DNA of 64,000 bases from Actinostola sp. cb2023 (GCA_033675265.1 JAUJYZ010001117.1:310001-374000); one strand, 5' to 3'. Positions 48,501-59,857 are shown, counted from the stretch's first letter. The notes: generated by a model from the letters alone, not told the origin. Program-made: numbers and translations.

Positions 48501-51500
48501 ATAATAATGATAATAATAAATAATAATAATAATAATAAATAATAATAATAATAATAATAAATATTAATAATAATAACAATATTTATACTAGTTTCTTTAT
48601 CAATATTTATACAGGGTGCATAATTCACCAAAGTGCTTACAAGGTGGACATGTAATAAATAAAATATGACATAGATTCTTTCAAATACTTCAGCGTCGTG
48701 CTCTGACAGTACCTTAGTACTTAATCATCATTTCACTTCAGATTCCTCTGATTCAAACTCTTCTCAAAACAATTTCACAGAAGATTCCCGTAAGGATTAC
48801 ATTACTTTCTGAATTGATCTACGGTAGTTACTTACCTTATCCTTCTTAGACTTGTCATCATGGATACAGCTTTCACCCAAGACATGCTTCAGTAGTACTC
48901 TGTAAGTGGAGAGATTTGCCCATTTATAGTACACTAAATCTTCAGTCTTGATTCCGATATGTCAGGATAGATTTAGTTAAACAGCTCAACAAACCATGAT
49001 TCAAGTAACGTACCTGGCTATAACATAACACTGTTTGTAGACATGTTCCTTGTTTTTACCCCTTGGACCACTACAACAACCTCTTTCATTTATCTAATAA
49101 CAACAATTGAAAGATCTACAGTCAATCTTCTGTTAGCCAGACACTCTTGGGATGAATCGCTGAACTATGGGGGGAGTGGTCAGAGACATCACATGCCGTG
49201 TAACTTCAGCAAGGGACACCAATAAACACCATCCATTTATCATTAATTAACTATAATGATTTTTTTTAAATATATTTTTAAATTTTTTAAATTTATGATT
49301 TATTTATAGAGCGCTGTTTTCCAAGGGTCCAAGAACGCTTAGAGGATCTATGTACAGCAGCACAACATCAATAAACTATTGCTAAATAATAATAATAAAT
49401 AACATTCTTAATTAAACGCACAATTAATTAGTACACAACATAGCTTTGTACTTACTTGTCGAAGCTTTTGCAGTGCAACATGTAGAACATACTTAACAAA
49501 GTCTGTAATGGACCTGAGAGGCATGAGACATACTTACTTGTCGAAGCTTTTGCAGTGCAACATGTAGAACATACTTAACAAAGTCTGTAATGGACCTGAG
49601 AGGCATGAGACATACTTACTTGTCGAAGCTTTTGCAGTGCAACATGAAGAACATACTTAACAAAGTCTGTAATGGACCTGAGAGGCATGAGACATACTTA
49701 CTTGTCGAAGCTTTTGCAGTGCAACATGTAGAACATACTTAACAAAGTCTGTAATGGACCTGAGAGGCATGAGACATACTTACTTGTCGAAGCTTTTGCA
49801 GTGCAACATGAAGAACATACTTAACAAAGTCTGTAATGGACCTGAGAGGCATGAGACATACTTACTTGTCGAAGCTTTTGCAGTGCAACATGAAGAACAT
49901 ACTTAACAAAGTCTGTAATGGACCTGAGAGGCATGAGACATACTTACTTGTCGAAGCTTTTGCAGTGCAACATGTAGAACATACTTAACAAAGTCTGTAA
50001 TGGACCTGAGAGGCATGAGACATACTTACTTGTCGAAGCTTTTGCAGTGCAACATGTAGAACATACTTAACAAAGTCTGTAATGGACCTGAGAGGCATGA
50101 GACATACTTACTTGTCGAAGCTTTTGCAGTGCAACATGTAGAACATACTTAACAAAGTCTGTAATGGACCTGAGAGGCATGAGACATACTTACTTGTCGA
50201 AGCTTTTGCAGTGCAACATGTAGAACATACTTAACAAAGTCTGTAATGGACCTGAGAGGCATGAGACATACTTACTTGTCGAAGCTTTTGCAGTGCAACA
50301 TGTAGAACATACTTAACAAAGTCTGTAATGGACCTGAGAGGCATGAGACATACTTACTTGTCGAAGCTTTTGCAGTGCAACATGTAGAACATACTTAACA
50401 AAGTCTGTAATGGACCTGAGAGGCATGAGACATACTTACTTGTCGAAGCTTTTGCAGTGCAACATGTAGAACATACTTAACAAAGTCTGTAATGGACCTG
50501 AGAGGTATGAGACATACTTACTTGTCGAAGCTTTTGCAGTGCAACATGTAGAACATACTTAACAAAGTCTGTAATGGACCTGAGAGGCATGAGACATACT
50601 TACTTGTCGAAGCTTTTGCAGTGCAACATGTAGAACATACTTAACAAAGTCTGTAATGGACCTGAGAGGCATGAGACATACTTACTTGTCGAAGCTTTTG
50701 CAGTGCAACATGTAGAACATACTTAACAAAGTCTGTAATGGACCTGAGAGGCATGAGACATACTTACTTGTCGAAGCTTTTGCAGTGCAACATGAAGAAC
50801 ATACTTAACAAAGTCTGTAATGGACCTGAGAGGCATGAGACATACTTACTTGTCGAAGCTTTTGCAGTGCAACATGTAGAACATACTTAACAAAGTCTGT
50901 AATGGACCTGAGAGGCATGAGACATACTTACTTGTCGAAGCTTTTGCAGTGCAACATGAAGAACATACTTAACAAAGTCTGTAATGGACCTGAGAGGCAT
51001 GAGACATACTTACTTGTCGAAGCTTTTGCAGTGCAACATGAAGAACATACTTAACAAAGTCTGTAATGGACCTGAGAGGCATGAGACATACTTACTTGTC
51101 GAAGCTTTTGCAGTGCAACATGTAGAACATACTTAACAAAGTCTGTAATGGACCTGAGAGGCATGAGACATACTTACTTGTCGAAGCTTTTGCAGTGCAA
51201 CATGTAGAACATACTTAACAAAGTCTGTAATGGACCTGAGAGGCATGAGACATACTTACTTGTCGAAGCTTTTGCAGTGCAACATGTAGAACATACTTAA
51301 CAAAGTCTGTAATGGACCTGAGAGGCATGAGACATACTTACTTGTCGAAGCTTTTGCAGTGCAACATGTAGAACATACTTAACAAAGTCTCTGTAATGGA
51401 CCTGAGAGGCATGAGACATACTTACTTGTCGAAGCTTTTGCAGTGCAACATGTAGAACATACTTAACAAAGTCTGTAATGGACCTGAGAGGCATGAGACA

Positions 51501-54500
51501 TACTTACTTGTCGAAGCTTTTGCAGTGCAACATGTAGAACATACTTAACAAAGTCTGTAATGGACCTGAGAGGCATGAGACATACTTACTTGTCGAAGCT
51601 TTTGCAGTGCAACATGTAGAACATACTTAACAAAGTCTGTAATGGACCTGAGAGGTATGAGACATACTTACTTGTCGAAGCTTTTGCAGTGCAACATGTA
51701 GAACATACTTAACAAAGTCTGTAATGGACCTGAGAGGCATGAGACATACTTACTTGTCGAAGCTTTTGCAGTGCAACATGTAGAACATACTTAACAAAGT
51801 CTGTAATGGACCTGAGAGGCATGAGACATACTTACTTGTCGAAGCTTTTGCAGTGCAACATGTAGAACATACTTAACAAAGTCTGTAATGGACCTGAGAG
51901 GCATGAGACATACTTACTTGTCGAAGCTTTTGCAGTGCAACATGTAGAACATACTTAACAAAGTCTGTAATGGACCTGAGAGGCATGAGACATACTTACT
52001 TGTCGAAGCTTTTGCAGTGCAACATGTAGAACATACTTAACAAAGTCTGTAATGGACCTGAGAGGCATGAGACATACTTACTTGTCGAAGCTTTTGCAGT
52101 GCAACATGTAGAACATACTTAACAAAGTCTGTAATGGACCTGAGAGGCATGAGACATACTTACTTGTCGAAGCTTTTGCAGTGCAACATGTAGAACATAC
52201 TTAACAAAGTCTGTAATGGACCTGAGAGGCATGAGACATACTTACTTGTCGAAGCTTTTGCAGTGCAACATGTAGAACATACTTAACAAAGTCTGTAATG
52301 GACCTGAGAGGCATGAGACATACTTACTTGTCGAAGCTTTTGCAGTGCAACATGTAGAACATACTTAACAAAGTCTGTAATGGACCTGAGAGGCATGAGA
52401 CATACTTACTTGTCGAAGCTTTTGCAGTGCAACATGTAGAACATACTTAACAAAGTCTGTAATGGACCTGAGAGGCATGAGACATACTTACTTGTCGAAG
52501 CTTTTGCAGTGCAACATGTAGAACATACTTAACAAAGTCTGTAATGGACCTGAGAGGCATGAGACATACTTACTTGTCGAAGCTTTTGCAGTGCAACATG
52601 TAGAACATACTTAACAAAGTCTGTAATGGACCTGAGAGGCATGAGACATACTTACTTGTCGAAGCTTTTGCAGTGCAACATGTAGAACATACTTAACAAA
52701 GTCTGTAATGGACCTGAGAGGCATGAGACATACTTACTTGTCGAAGCTTTTGCAGTGCAACATGTAGAACATACTTAACAAAGTCTGTAATGGACCTGAG
52801 AGGCATGAGACATACTTACTTGTCGAAGCTTTTGCAGTGCAACATGTAGAACATACTTAACAAAGTCTGTAATGGACCTGAGAGGCATGAGACATACTTA
52901 CTTGTCGAAGCTTTTGCAGTGCAACATGTAGAACATACTTAACAAAGTCTGTAATGGACCTGAGAGGCATGAGACATACTTACTTGTCGAAGCTTTTGCA
53001 GTGCAACATGTAGAACATACTTAACAAAGTCTGTAATGGACCTGAGAGGCGTGAGACCTTGCTGATGACTTGGAGTTAAATCACTGACAAATACATGGAA
53101 TAAAAATAATTATAACATAGTTCATATTAGTATCGCGCGATCAAATTCATTAGAGCGAGCGTGCATCCATAACTTGCTGGTGCACGCTCGTGCTCCATTT
53201 ATGACATGTGCAAATGTTTTCAACGTGACAAAGAAACTTTTTCTTAGCAAGTCTCACTGCAGGGCAAAAAATCAAAGTTAAATACGAAAATGAGCACATG
53301 GGCATTTTGTCTGCACATGCGTGAAATGCCAACATGAACACAAAGACCCTCTGACACGCGCTTATATCCCGCGCCATCCCACGCTAATTTAAATACCAGG
53401 AATAAGATGGCGAAGTTCTATCTCATATATTTATTTATTAACTTGTCTATATGAACATATACAACTCTAAAATGATGGATTCTATTTTATCAATGCTGAA
53501 GGCATGCTACAGTTGTCATAACCAGTATTTACGATGCATTATGAGTTGCATATTGCAAGGTGAGGGAGGTCCAGACATGACAAGCTAAACTGACAATGGC
53601 TGCCGTCTTCGCTGTATACATGCACTTTGAACATTCATAGCAGGAGCTATGCATTTTTTGAAAGTCATTTATTGTGATGAATGGAATGACTATTGAATAA
53701 TCTTCGCCTCCGTAACATTAAGCAGCTTGGGGGTCGGTAGAAATCGAAAGATAATTTGACTTGAATGCTTGGAGTCCACATTTCTGCTCGTCGCGAGTCC
53801 CGTAAATGGTAAGCAAAACTATTGCAATGCAAAACAGTGGAAAAAAGTTTTAATTTTCTTAACAACTAATTTTTCTGCAAAGTCTGTTCTCTCATTTATA
53901 CTTTCAAAGACTTAGAATAAGGAAATAGACGAAGATATGAGAGAACCATGGCTTCGAGAAGTAACACAAAACATCAATTCCGCCATTACACCGAGTATAG
54001 GGTGAGAAGAATCTATTAAATCTGACAGCTATACATTTTTTGAAGCCCCATTCTCTATAAAAACTGAAATTATATAAAGGAATGAATGCTGTGGTAATTA
54101 TCTCCAACTTGGGGGTCGGTAAAAATTTCAAGAAATATCTCGTCAAAGTTCAACCTAAATTGAACACTTCTACATATTCACCGGGCCATAGCTCGAAATC
54201 GCATCCACCTGAAAGACCATTTCATTAAAATTCTAAAAGTTTACTTTCATCACAATTACCAAGCGTTAATCCAGTACTGTAGAATACTTGATTGTAGAAA
54301 TAATTAACGCTGAACATCCAACTCCAAACACCACAGTTGCATTTCAATGTAAAATATCTCGCCATCAAAAGAAATAACAGCGGCCAAACATATACCCAGG
54401 GGAAGAAGTGTTTATCGTCTTCAAAAATGTGTAAACTTCCATAATGTTTAAACGTTAGAAATGCGTAGATCTCCGACAAAAAATCCTTAGAATGAGCTAT

Positions 54501-57500
54501 CGAGCTGGAAAATGGTTCAGACGTCACTGGTCAATACTGTGTTGGCGCTTGCGCACACAAAATACCCATATGCTACGAAAATGGAGAACAATAATTAAGG
54601 TTTTCCTAACTTTCCAAAACTTTATCGGAAAAACGTTTGTTTGTTTCAGTAAAATATGAACACATCGTATTAGAGAATTTAACATTCAATCACAACTAAA
54701 AGTTTGTTTCTCGTCATTCCTTATTGTCGCTATGTTATAAAAGAATTGGTTCATGCTTAGCGTGCGTCTATCGAGTTATGGATGCACGCTGGAAGTTTGG
54801 AGAGCACAAGAAGTGTCGTCTTTATTGCCACTGTGAATCTCGTGAATACATGAGACTGCGGTCCAAAATATCTCGAAGCATACAAACATATCCTGATAAG
54901 TATCCATAAGGAGTTCGGCATATGAAGATATTCCCATAAGTATCCATGAGGAGTTTGGTTGTGCTTGTTGTACAATGAGAAATACACGAGACTGCGCAGT
55001 ATGAAAAACGAAAAAGTTCAAGAACAGTGTATAAGTGATTTGTGATCAAAATTCAAATTCTCCTTTGAAATTCAAAGAATCTCATGGAGAATTTAGTTTT
55101 TGATCAGAGATCACTTATGTCACTCTTCAATTGTTGATACCTAAACAGTGCTGTACAGAGTTGAGCCACACAGCTTATGGACAACATGTTTGTGGAGGAC
55201 GATTGCTTGCTTCCTGAAGAACGACCCTTTTTACCTGGAATCAAAATATCAAAATAAAATGAATAAACAATTTACTGAAAAGAAGAACCAGTGAACACAG
55301 CACTGTTACAACAAACTCATTTAAATCCTAAAACATCTGTGCCGTAAGTTTTACACAGTCTGCTCACTATATAACCACACTATATCAAGCAGTGTTCAAC
55401 AACATACTTTAGACAACACTAGTCTTCTTGCTAACAATACCTGCTGTAACAGTCTGCTCTACATTATATAACCACACTATATCAAGCAGTGCTAACAACA
55501 TATTTTAGACAACACTAGTCTTCTTGCTAACAATACCTGCTGTAACAGTCTGCTCTACATTATATAACCACACTATATCAAGCAATGTTCAACAACATAC
55601 TTTAGACAACACTAGTCTTCTTGCTAACAATACCTGCTGTGACAGTCTGCTCTACATTATATAACCACACTATATCAAGCAGTGTTTCAACAACATACTT
55701 TAGACAACACTAGTCTTCTTGCTAACAATACCTGCTGTAACAGTCTGCTCTACATTATATAACCACACTATATCAAGCAGTGTTCAACAACATACTTTAG
55801 ACAACACTAGTCTTCTTGCTAACAATACCTGCTGTGACAGTCTGCTCTACATTATATAACCACACTATATCAAGCAGTGTTCAACAACATACTTTAGACA
55901 ACACTAGTCTTCTTGCTAACAATACCTGCTGTGACAGTCTGCTCTACATTATATAACCACACTATATCAAGCAGTGTTCAACAACATACTTTAGACAACA
56001 CTAGTCTTCTTGCTAACAATACCTGCTGTAACAGTCTGCTCTACATTATATAACCACACTATATCAAGCAGTGTTCAACAACATACTTTAGACAACACTA
56101 GTCTTCTTGCTAACAATACCTGCTGTAACAGTCTGCTCTACATTATATAACCACACTATATCAAGCAGTGTTCAACAACATACTTTAGACAACACTAGTC
56201 TTCTTGCTAACAATACCTGCTGTAACAGTCTGCTCTACATTATATAACCACACTATATCAAGCAGTGTTCAACAACATGATACTTTAGACAACACTAGTC
56301 TTCTTGCTAACAATACCTGCTGTAACAGTCTGCTCTACATTATATAACCACACTATATCAAGCAGTGTTCAACAACATACTTTAGACAACACTAGTCTTC
56401 TTGCTAACAATACCTGCTGTAACAGTCTGCTCTACATTATATAACCACACTATATCAAGCAGTGTTCAACAACATACTTTAGACAACACTAGTCTTCTTG
56501 CTAACAATACCTGCTGTAACAGTCTGCTCTACATTATATAACCACACTATATCAAGCAGTGTTCAACAACATACTTTAGACAACACTAGTCTTCTTGCTA
56601 ACAATACCTGCTGTAACAGTCTGCTCTACATTATATAACCACACTATATCAAGCAGTGTTCAACAACATGATACTTTAGACAACACTAGTCTTCTTGCTA
56701 ACAATACCTGCTGTAACAGTCTGCTCTACATTATATAACCACACTATATCAAGCAGTGTTCAACAACATACTTTAGACAACACTAGTCTTGTTGCTAACA
56801 ATACCTGCTGTAACAGTCTGCTCTACATTATATAACCACACTATATCAAGCAGTGTTCAACAACATACTTTAGACAACACTAGTCTTGTTGCTAACAATA
56901 CCTGCTGTGACAGATTTTTCCTTCAAAATCTCTTCCAATTGGTGATACATAGCAAACAATCCAGTAACTTCTTCAAGTGATTGTGTACTAAATGAGGAAA
57001 AGACGATATATTCTTACATCATTATTATTTTTAAACTTGTTTGTACGCGTTGTTTCTTCTCGTCAAAGTTTTGTCCGAAAACGTTCATGTATGAGACCTA
57101 CATGTACATGTACAATCCCCATATCATACTTTACATTTCCCTGCGGGGTCTTAGGCCTGAAAGTACTCAGGACCAAACATTAAGAAACTTCTCAGTGTCA
57201 TTTATCTGTTAATTGAAGGGCTTCCTACAAGAATGGAATAAGTGACTTGTGATCAAAACCCAAATTCTTCTTTGAAATGCAAAGAATCTTGAGGAGAATT
57301 TAGATTTTGATCAGAGATCACTTACGTTGTTCTTGCAGGGAGCCCTGCAGTTAGTAACGCTTATGAATGTCCCACACAAACCTGAATTCTCCTTCCACAA
57401 ATGTAAACTCAAGCAGAAGCTATGAAACACAAAGAAATGTTGTCAACATGGATCAGACAAGTGTTGATTAATAATATGGATAGTCTGTTCCAATCTCACC

Positions 57501-59723
57501 TCACACATTCCCAGGACCAGATGAGCTAGGATATTATTCTTGGTTCCAACACTAGTGGATGGTGAGAAGTCTGCAGATTTATCCTACAACATTTGGTACA
57601 TTAGAAGAATGAAAGGACTGATCAAAAGCAGAAAGAGAGGGAGAAATGAAAGTGGATATGGATGTAAGCAAGTATGGAGGGATGGAGATGGGAAGAAAGA
57701 AGAGAAGAAAGGAATGGAAAGAAAATGTGGAAAAAGGAAAGATTGAGAGACAGATAATGGAAATAGTAAATGGAGCAAGATAGGAAGGAAAAAAAAAAGA
57801 TATCAAGAATGTTATGGATGAAAGAGATCCAGGAAAAAAGGAAGGAAGGAAGAGAGGAAGGACGAGAAGAAGGAAGGAAGGAATGAAGAAGGAAGGAAGG
57901 AATGAAGAAGGAAGGAAGGAATGAAGAAGGAAGGAAGGAATGAAGAAAGGAAGGACGAGAAGAAGGAAGGAAGGATGGAAGGAAGGAAGGATGGAAGGAA
58001 GGAAGGATGGAAGGAAGGAAGGAAGGAATAAAGCTCTACGTGTTGTTACCAATTCAAAGTCTTCCATCTCTGACTTTATCATTCTTCTGGAGAGGGATTG
58101 TAACAAGTCCTCCACCTCATTAAACAAATGTTCAACATTATCTGAAAAATGATTACATTGATGTCAAATAAATATTTTGAAAATACTTGTCTGATCATTT
58201 GAAAATAGATGAATAACTATTAACATATCAAGGAATAGAGTAATAATCAATTAGAGATATAAATGCAACACCTTCTTCATCTTCTTCATTTGAGTGATCA
58301 CCACACCACAGAGTACAATGCTGAAGTGCACTGAGTAAATGAGCCTGGGAGAAATGAAGAATAGCCTTAAAGACCTTTACTATCATTATCACTACCCACC
58401 ACTACCCACTACCACCAACACCCACCACTAACATCACAATCACCCACCACTACCATCATCATCACTCACCACTATCATCATCACAAACACCCATCACTAC
58501 CATTATCAACATCCACCACTACCATCATCACCAACACCCATCACTACCATCATCAACATCCACCACTACCATCATCAGCATCACCCACCCACCACTACCA
58601 TCAACACCTACACGCAACATTAGCAGCACCAACACCCACCACTACCATCATCAACATCCACCACATCATTGTATATTGTATCACCAACACCCTTCACTAC
58701 CATCATCAACATCCACCACTACCATCATCACAGACACCCACCACTATGCTACCACTACCATCATCACAAACACCCACCACTACCATCATCAACATCCACC
58801 ACTACCATCATCACAGACACCCACCACTACCATCATCAACATCCACCACTACCATCATCACAGACACCCACCACTACCACTACCATCATCACAAACACCC
58901 ACCACTACCATCATCACCAACACCCATCACTACCATCATCAACATCCACCACTACCATCATCACCAACACCCATCACTACCATCATCAACATCCACCACT
59001 ACCATCATTATCATTGTATTGTATTGTATTATCATCACCAACACCCATCACTACCATCATCAACATCCACCACTACCATCATTATCATCATCAACACCCA
59101 TCACTACCATAATCAACATCCACCACTACCATCATCACCAACACCCATCACTACCATCATCACCAACACCCACCACTACCATCATCAACATCCACCACTA
59201 CCATCATCACCAACACCCATCACTACCATCATCACCAACACCCATCACTACCATCATCACCAACACCCACCACTACCATCATCAGCATCCACCACTACCA
59301 TCATCACCAACACCCATCACTACCATCATCAACATCCACCACTACCATCATCACCAACACCCATCACTACCATCATCAACATCCACCACTACCATCATCA
59401 CCAACACCCATCACTACCATCATCAACATCCACCACTACCATCATCACCAACACCCATCACTACCATCATCAACATCCACCACTACCATCATCACCAACA
59501 CCCATCACTACCATCATCAACATCCACCACTACCATCATTATCATCATCATCATGGTTCCAGTGGTCATCATCAGCATCAGTGAATGTATCAATTCAGCA
59601 TCAAATGTTAAGCCAACATACCAAGGGTTCAGCCAAGAATACTTGATCACCAGACGCAGATAAACATGGATCAAGTTTAATAGGAGGAGTAACATCATCC
59701 TCTGATTCATAATACTTTTGAAA
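36506..59723 (-). CDS. FANCI: Fanconi anemia group I protein (FANCI), 5'-partial, 25 exons
   Basis: Exons, 5' to 3': 59622-59723, 58272-58344, 58050-58141, 57500-57583, 57382-57419, 56902-56987, 55141-55234, 52984-53083, 49014-49093, 48836-48899, 47613-47715, 47138-47220, 45639-45761, 45199-45250, 44398-44474, 44045-44095, 42757-42825, 42463-42562, 40889-41037, 39951-39995, 39003-39059, 38319-38453, 37780-37875, 37328-37435, 36506-36634. All phases chain: 2190 bp, 729 residues plus stop, about the last 55% of the human length (1328 aa). Landmarks matching remembered human FANCI are [58 protein letters not shown] and [19 protein letters not shown] pairs with FANCD2 as the clamp monoubiquitinated in crosslink repair; the modified Lys lies upstream of this part. 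The C-terminus is basic (PPRKKGK). Exons look intact; introns are packed with repeats. Upstream exons were not found before 64000. Confidence 0.95.
36720..37225. repeat. Two inverted repeats in the last FANCI intron
   Basis: AGTACTGGCGAGAGTAACTGG faces CCAGTTACTCTCCCCAGTAC at about 36748-36822. Further on, GGGGTTTCCAGTCC faces GGACTGGAAACCCC at about 37157-37204, around GGCTTCGCC. Both are short fold-backs without coding potential. Confidence 0.65.
37912..38310. repeat. (GGAA)n / (GGGA)n array, starting 9 nt past a FANCI donor
   Basis: About 400 bp of almost pure GGAAGGAAGGGA on the plus strand. In the FANCI transcript this is a (UUCC)n polypyrimidine tract that begins right after GTATATACT of the 38319 donor and fills most of that intron. 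The 148-167-codon frames across it are artefacts. Confidence 0.95.
39175..39618. mobile_element. TTAA-flanked MITE in a FANCI intron
   Basis: GAGGATATTT inverted ends flanked by TTAA on both sides (39171-39174, 39619-39622). Inside, a block with TTTGGATTAACACTCTAATTT occurs twice (about 39265 and 39465) in direct orientation. Confidence 0.65.
39640..39870. repeat. Hairpin with 65-bp arms in a FANCI intron
   Basis: TAATCATACGATTTCTCG to TGTTTTTCAAAGAG (39732-39795) pairs with CTCTTTGAAAAACACACTTG to CGTATGATTATC (39810-39868). Upstream, AATTTTCACTGCAGTGCAAATT is another small palindrome. Confidence 0.8.
40320..40880. repeat. (CAT/CAA)n degenerate array in a FANCI intron
   Basis: Mixed CATCATCAACAACAATCATT tracts. 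They reach to within about 10 bp of the donor of the 40889-41037 exon. Confidence 0.9.
41436..42448. mobile_element. piggyBac-type non-autonomous element, copy 2
   Basis: TTAA at 41432-41435 and 42449-42452. The ends are CCCATTCGCTCC and GGAGCGAATGGG. 1013 bp, no transposase. It represents the pre-insertion form of copy 1: GTCTTTC at 41833 is single and the TTCTTAAAAAAC junction near 41950 is uninterrupted. It sits in a FANCI intron with its edge at intron position +15. The 152-189-codon frames inside have no known homology. Confidence 0.9.
42875..43940. repeat. Minisatellite with GACAGGTGAGTAATGG in each unit
   Basis: More than 30 units of about 27-32 bp in a FANCI intron, combining GATGATGATGAGT, GACAGGTGAGTAATGG and ATGGTGAT. 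Opposite-strand His/Ser-rich frames of 271-351 codons are artefacts. Confidence 0.95.
44128..44325. mobile_element. MITE with TTTCATGAGTG ends in a FANCI intron
   Basis: TTTTTTTCATGAGTGGGAAC at the left and CTCACTCATGAAAAC at the right. The inside has CAACCAATCACAGCATGC and CAACCAATCAGAATGC, shared inversely with 27905-28090, plus several short CACGG-rich palindromes. Confidence 0.6.
44600..45030 (-). repeat. Dispersed repeat with tRNA-like B box (SINE-like)
   Basis: On the plus strand it starts TCTTATATAGTGCATTTCAC and ends CGGGACTTGAACCACGGACC. Read on the minus strand the end gives GGTTCAAGTCC, a match to the pol III B box. No convincing A box is visible. It lies between FANCI exons and is followed by trinucleotide repeats. 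Confidence 0.5.
45035..45192. repeat. (TTG/TTA/TAG)n trinucleotide tract
   Basis: Alternating blocks of TTG, TTA and TAG end 7 bp before the donor of the 45199-45250 FANCI exon. Confidence 0.9.
45778..47050. repeat. (GAAT/GGAT)n array, 1.27 kb
   Basis: Tandem ATGA, ATGG and AATG tetranucleotides in a FANCI intron, upstream of the 45639-45761 exon in transcript sense. It gives a 442-codon frame of Ser-Phe-Ile-His repeats, which is not a gene. Confidence 0.95.
47760..48575. repeat. (AAT/GAT)n array, 0.8 kb
   Basis: AATAATAAT blocks alternate with GATGATGAT, with higher-order repetition (blocks at about 47880-48060 recur at about 48300-48480). It lies in a FANCI intron. The Ile/Tyr/Leu frames of about 300 codons are artefacts. 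Confidence 0.95.
49260..49440. repeat. Dispersed TTTATAGAGCGC fragment
   Basis: TTTATTTATAGAGCGCTGTT and CAAGAACGCTTAGAGGATC resemble the TATATAGCGC repeat family seen at 6160, 27120 and 44600. It lies just beside the 82-bp array. Confidence 0.4.
49451..53064 (-). repeat. 44-copy, 82-bp minisatellite made from a FANCI exon end and its donor
   Basis: The spacing of TCGAAGC from 49459 to 52987 is 43 periods of 82 bp plus one 2-bp insertion (at about 51389), so 44 copies. In transcript sense each unit contains coding for [19 protein letters not shown] followed by the donor GTAAGTAT, and starts with CTCATGCCTCTCAG. The copy at 52984 is the real exon: only it joins the upstream coding part [14 protein letters not shown]. 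Variants are few: CTA/CTT (silent in frame), and GGTATGAG at 50503 and 51653, exactly 14 periods plus 2 bp apart, which suggests block duplication. Skipping the first donor gives a frameshift and stop, since 82 is not a multiple of 3. Confidence 0.95.
53157..54795. repeat. Possible inverted-end element in FANCI intron
   Basis: GCGTGCATCCATAAC at 53159 is matched in reverse by GTTATGGATGCACGC at 54775-54790. Two blocks with CTTGGGGGTCGGTA (about 53728 and 54110) are direct repeats inside. Target duplications were not identified; it may be two related fragments and not one element. Confidence 0.4.
55032..55121. repeat. 90-bp hairpin, copy A, just past a FANCI donor
   Basis: AAGTGATTTGTGATCAAAAT pairs with TTTTTGATCAGAGATCACTT; inner stems AATTCTCC / GGAGAATT and CTTTGAAATTCAAAG continue it. 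It starts 20 nt into the intron after the 55141-55234 exon. The same hairpin occurs at 57238. Confidence 0.85.
55343..56911 (-). repeat. 97-bp minisatellite containing a FANCI 5' splice site
   Basis: About 16 units fill the intron between the 56902-56987 and 55141-55234 exons. In transcript sense each unit has ACAGCAG|GTATTGTTAGC, that is the last bases of the 56902-56987 exon with its donor. Then come GAAGACTAGTGTTGTC, GAACACTGCTTGATATAG and GTAGAGCAGACTGT. Three units carry single-base or ATG insertions. The lowest unit (about 55343-55440) is degenerate. Confidence 0.95.
57238..57327. repeat. 90-bp hairpin, copy B, past another FANCI donor
   Basis: Same structure as 55032-55121: AAGTGACTTGTGATCAAAAC faces TTTTGATCAGAGATCACTTA. 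It begins 55 nt downstream of the donor of the 57382-57419 exon. The two copies differ at scattered positions on both arms. Confidence 0.85.
57835..58030. repeat. (GGAA)n-type array in a FANCI intron
   Basis: GGAAGGAAGGAATGAAGAAG units. As with the array at 37.9 kb, the transcript sees a UUCC tract that begins about 20 nt after a donor (58050-58141 exon). Confidence 0.95.
58378..59565. repeat. CACCACTACCATCATCA minisatellite, 1.2 kb
   Basis: Units of about 18-42 bp combine CACCACTACCATCATCA with CCAACACCCATCA or ACATC. It fills most of the intron between the 59622-59723 and 58272-58344 exons. The His/Thr/Pro frames of about 300 codons are artefacts. Confidence 0.95.
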
Positions 59724-59857
59724 CTATGGAGAATAAAGTAAGGCATCGCATTAAACATGTCTATAAACAAATAATGTACTAAAAGTGTTTCTACAAACAT
59801 CAATAAACTTGGGGAACATCTGAGCCCATTAGTGAAATATCTTTATGCTATCTTTAA

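Noticed and set aside
45749..48631. Long open frames of 292-442 codons (Ser/Phe/Ile/His or Ile/Tyr/Leu)
   Set aside because: They only translate tetra- and trinucleotide arrays; they have no domain and fall in FANCI introns.
49451..53064. The 82-bp unit as a complete original exon of 58 nt with CTCTCAG as its natural acceptor
   Set aside because: In the most upstream copy, CCTCTCAGG is coding (PLR), the frame continues back through [14 protein letters not shown], and a better acceptor (TTTGTCAG at 53084) restores phase with the previous exon.
49451..53064. CRISPR-like or bacterial repeat array
   Set aside because: Units are identical throughout with no unique spacers, and they lie in a spliced animal gene.
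58669..59663. Overlapping 302- and 305-codon His/Thr/Pro frames
   Set aside because: Both frames are open because the array lacks stops; it is an intronic minisatellite.
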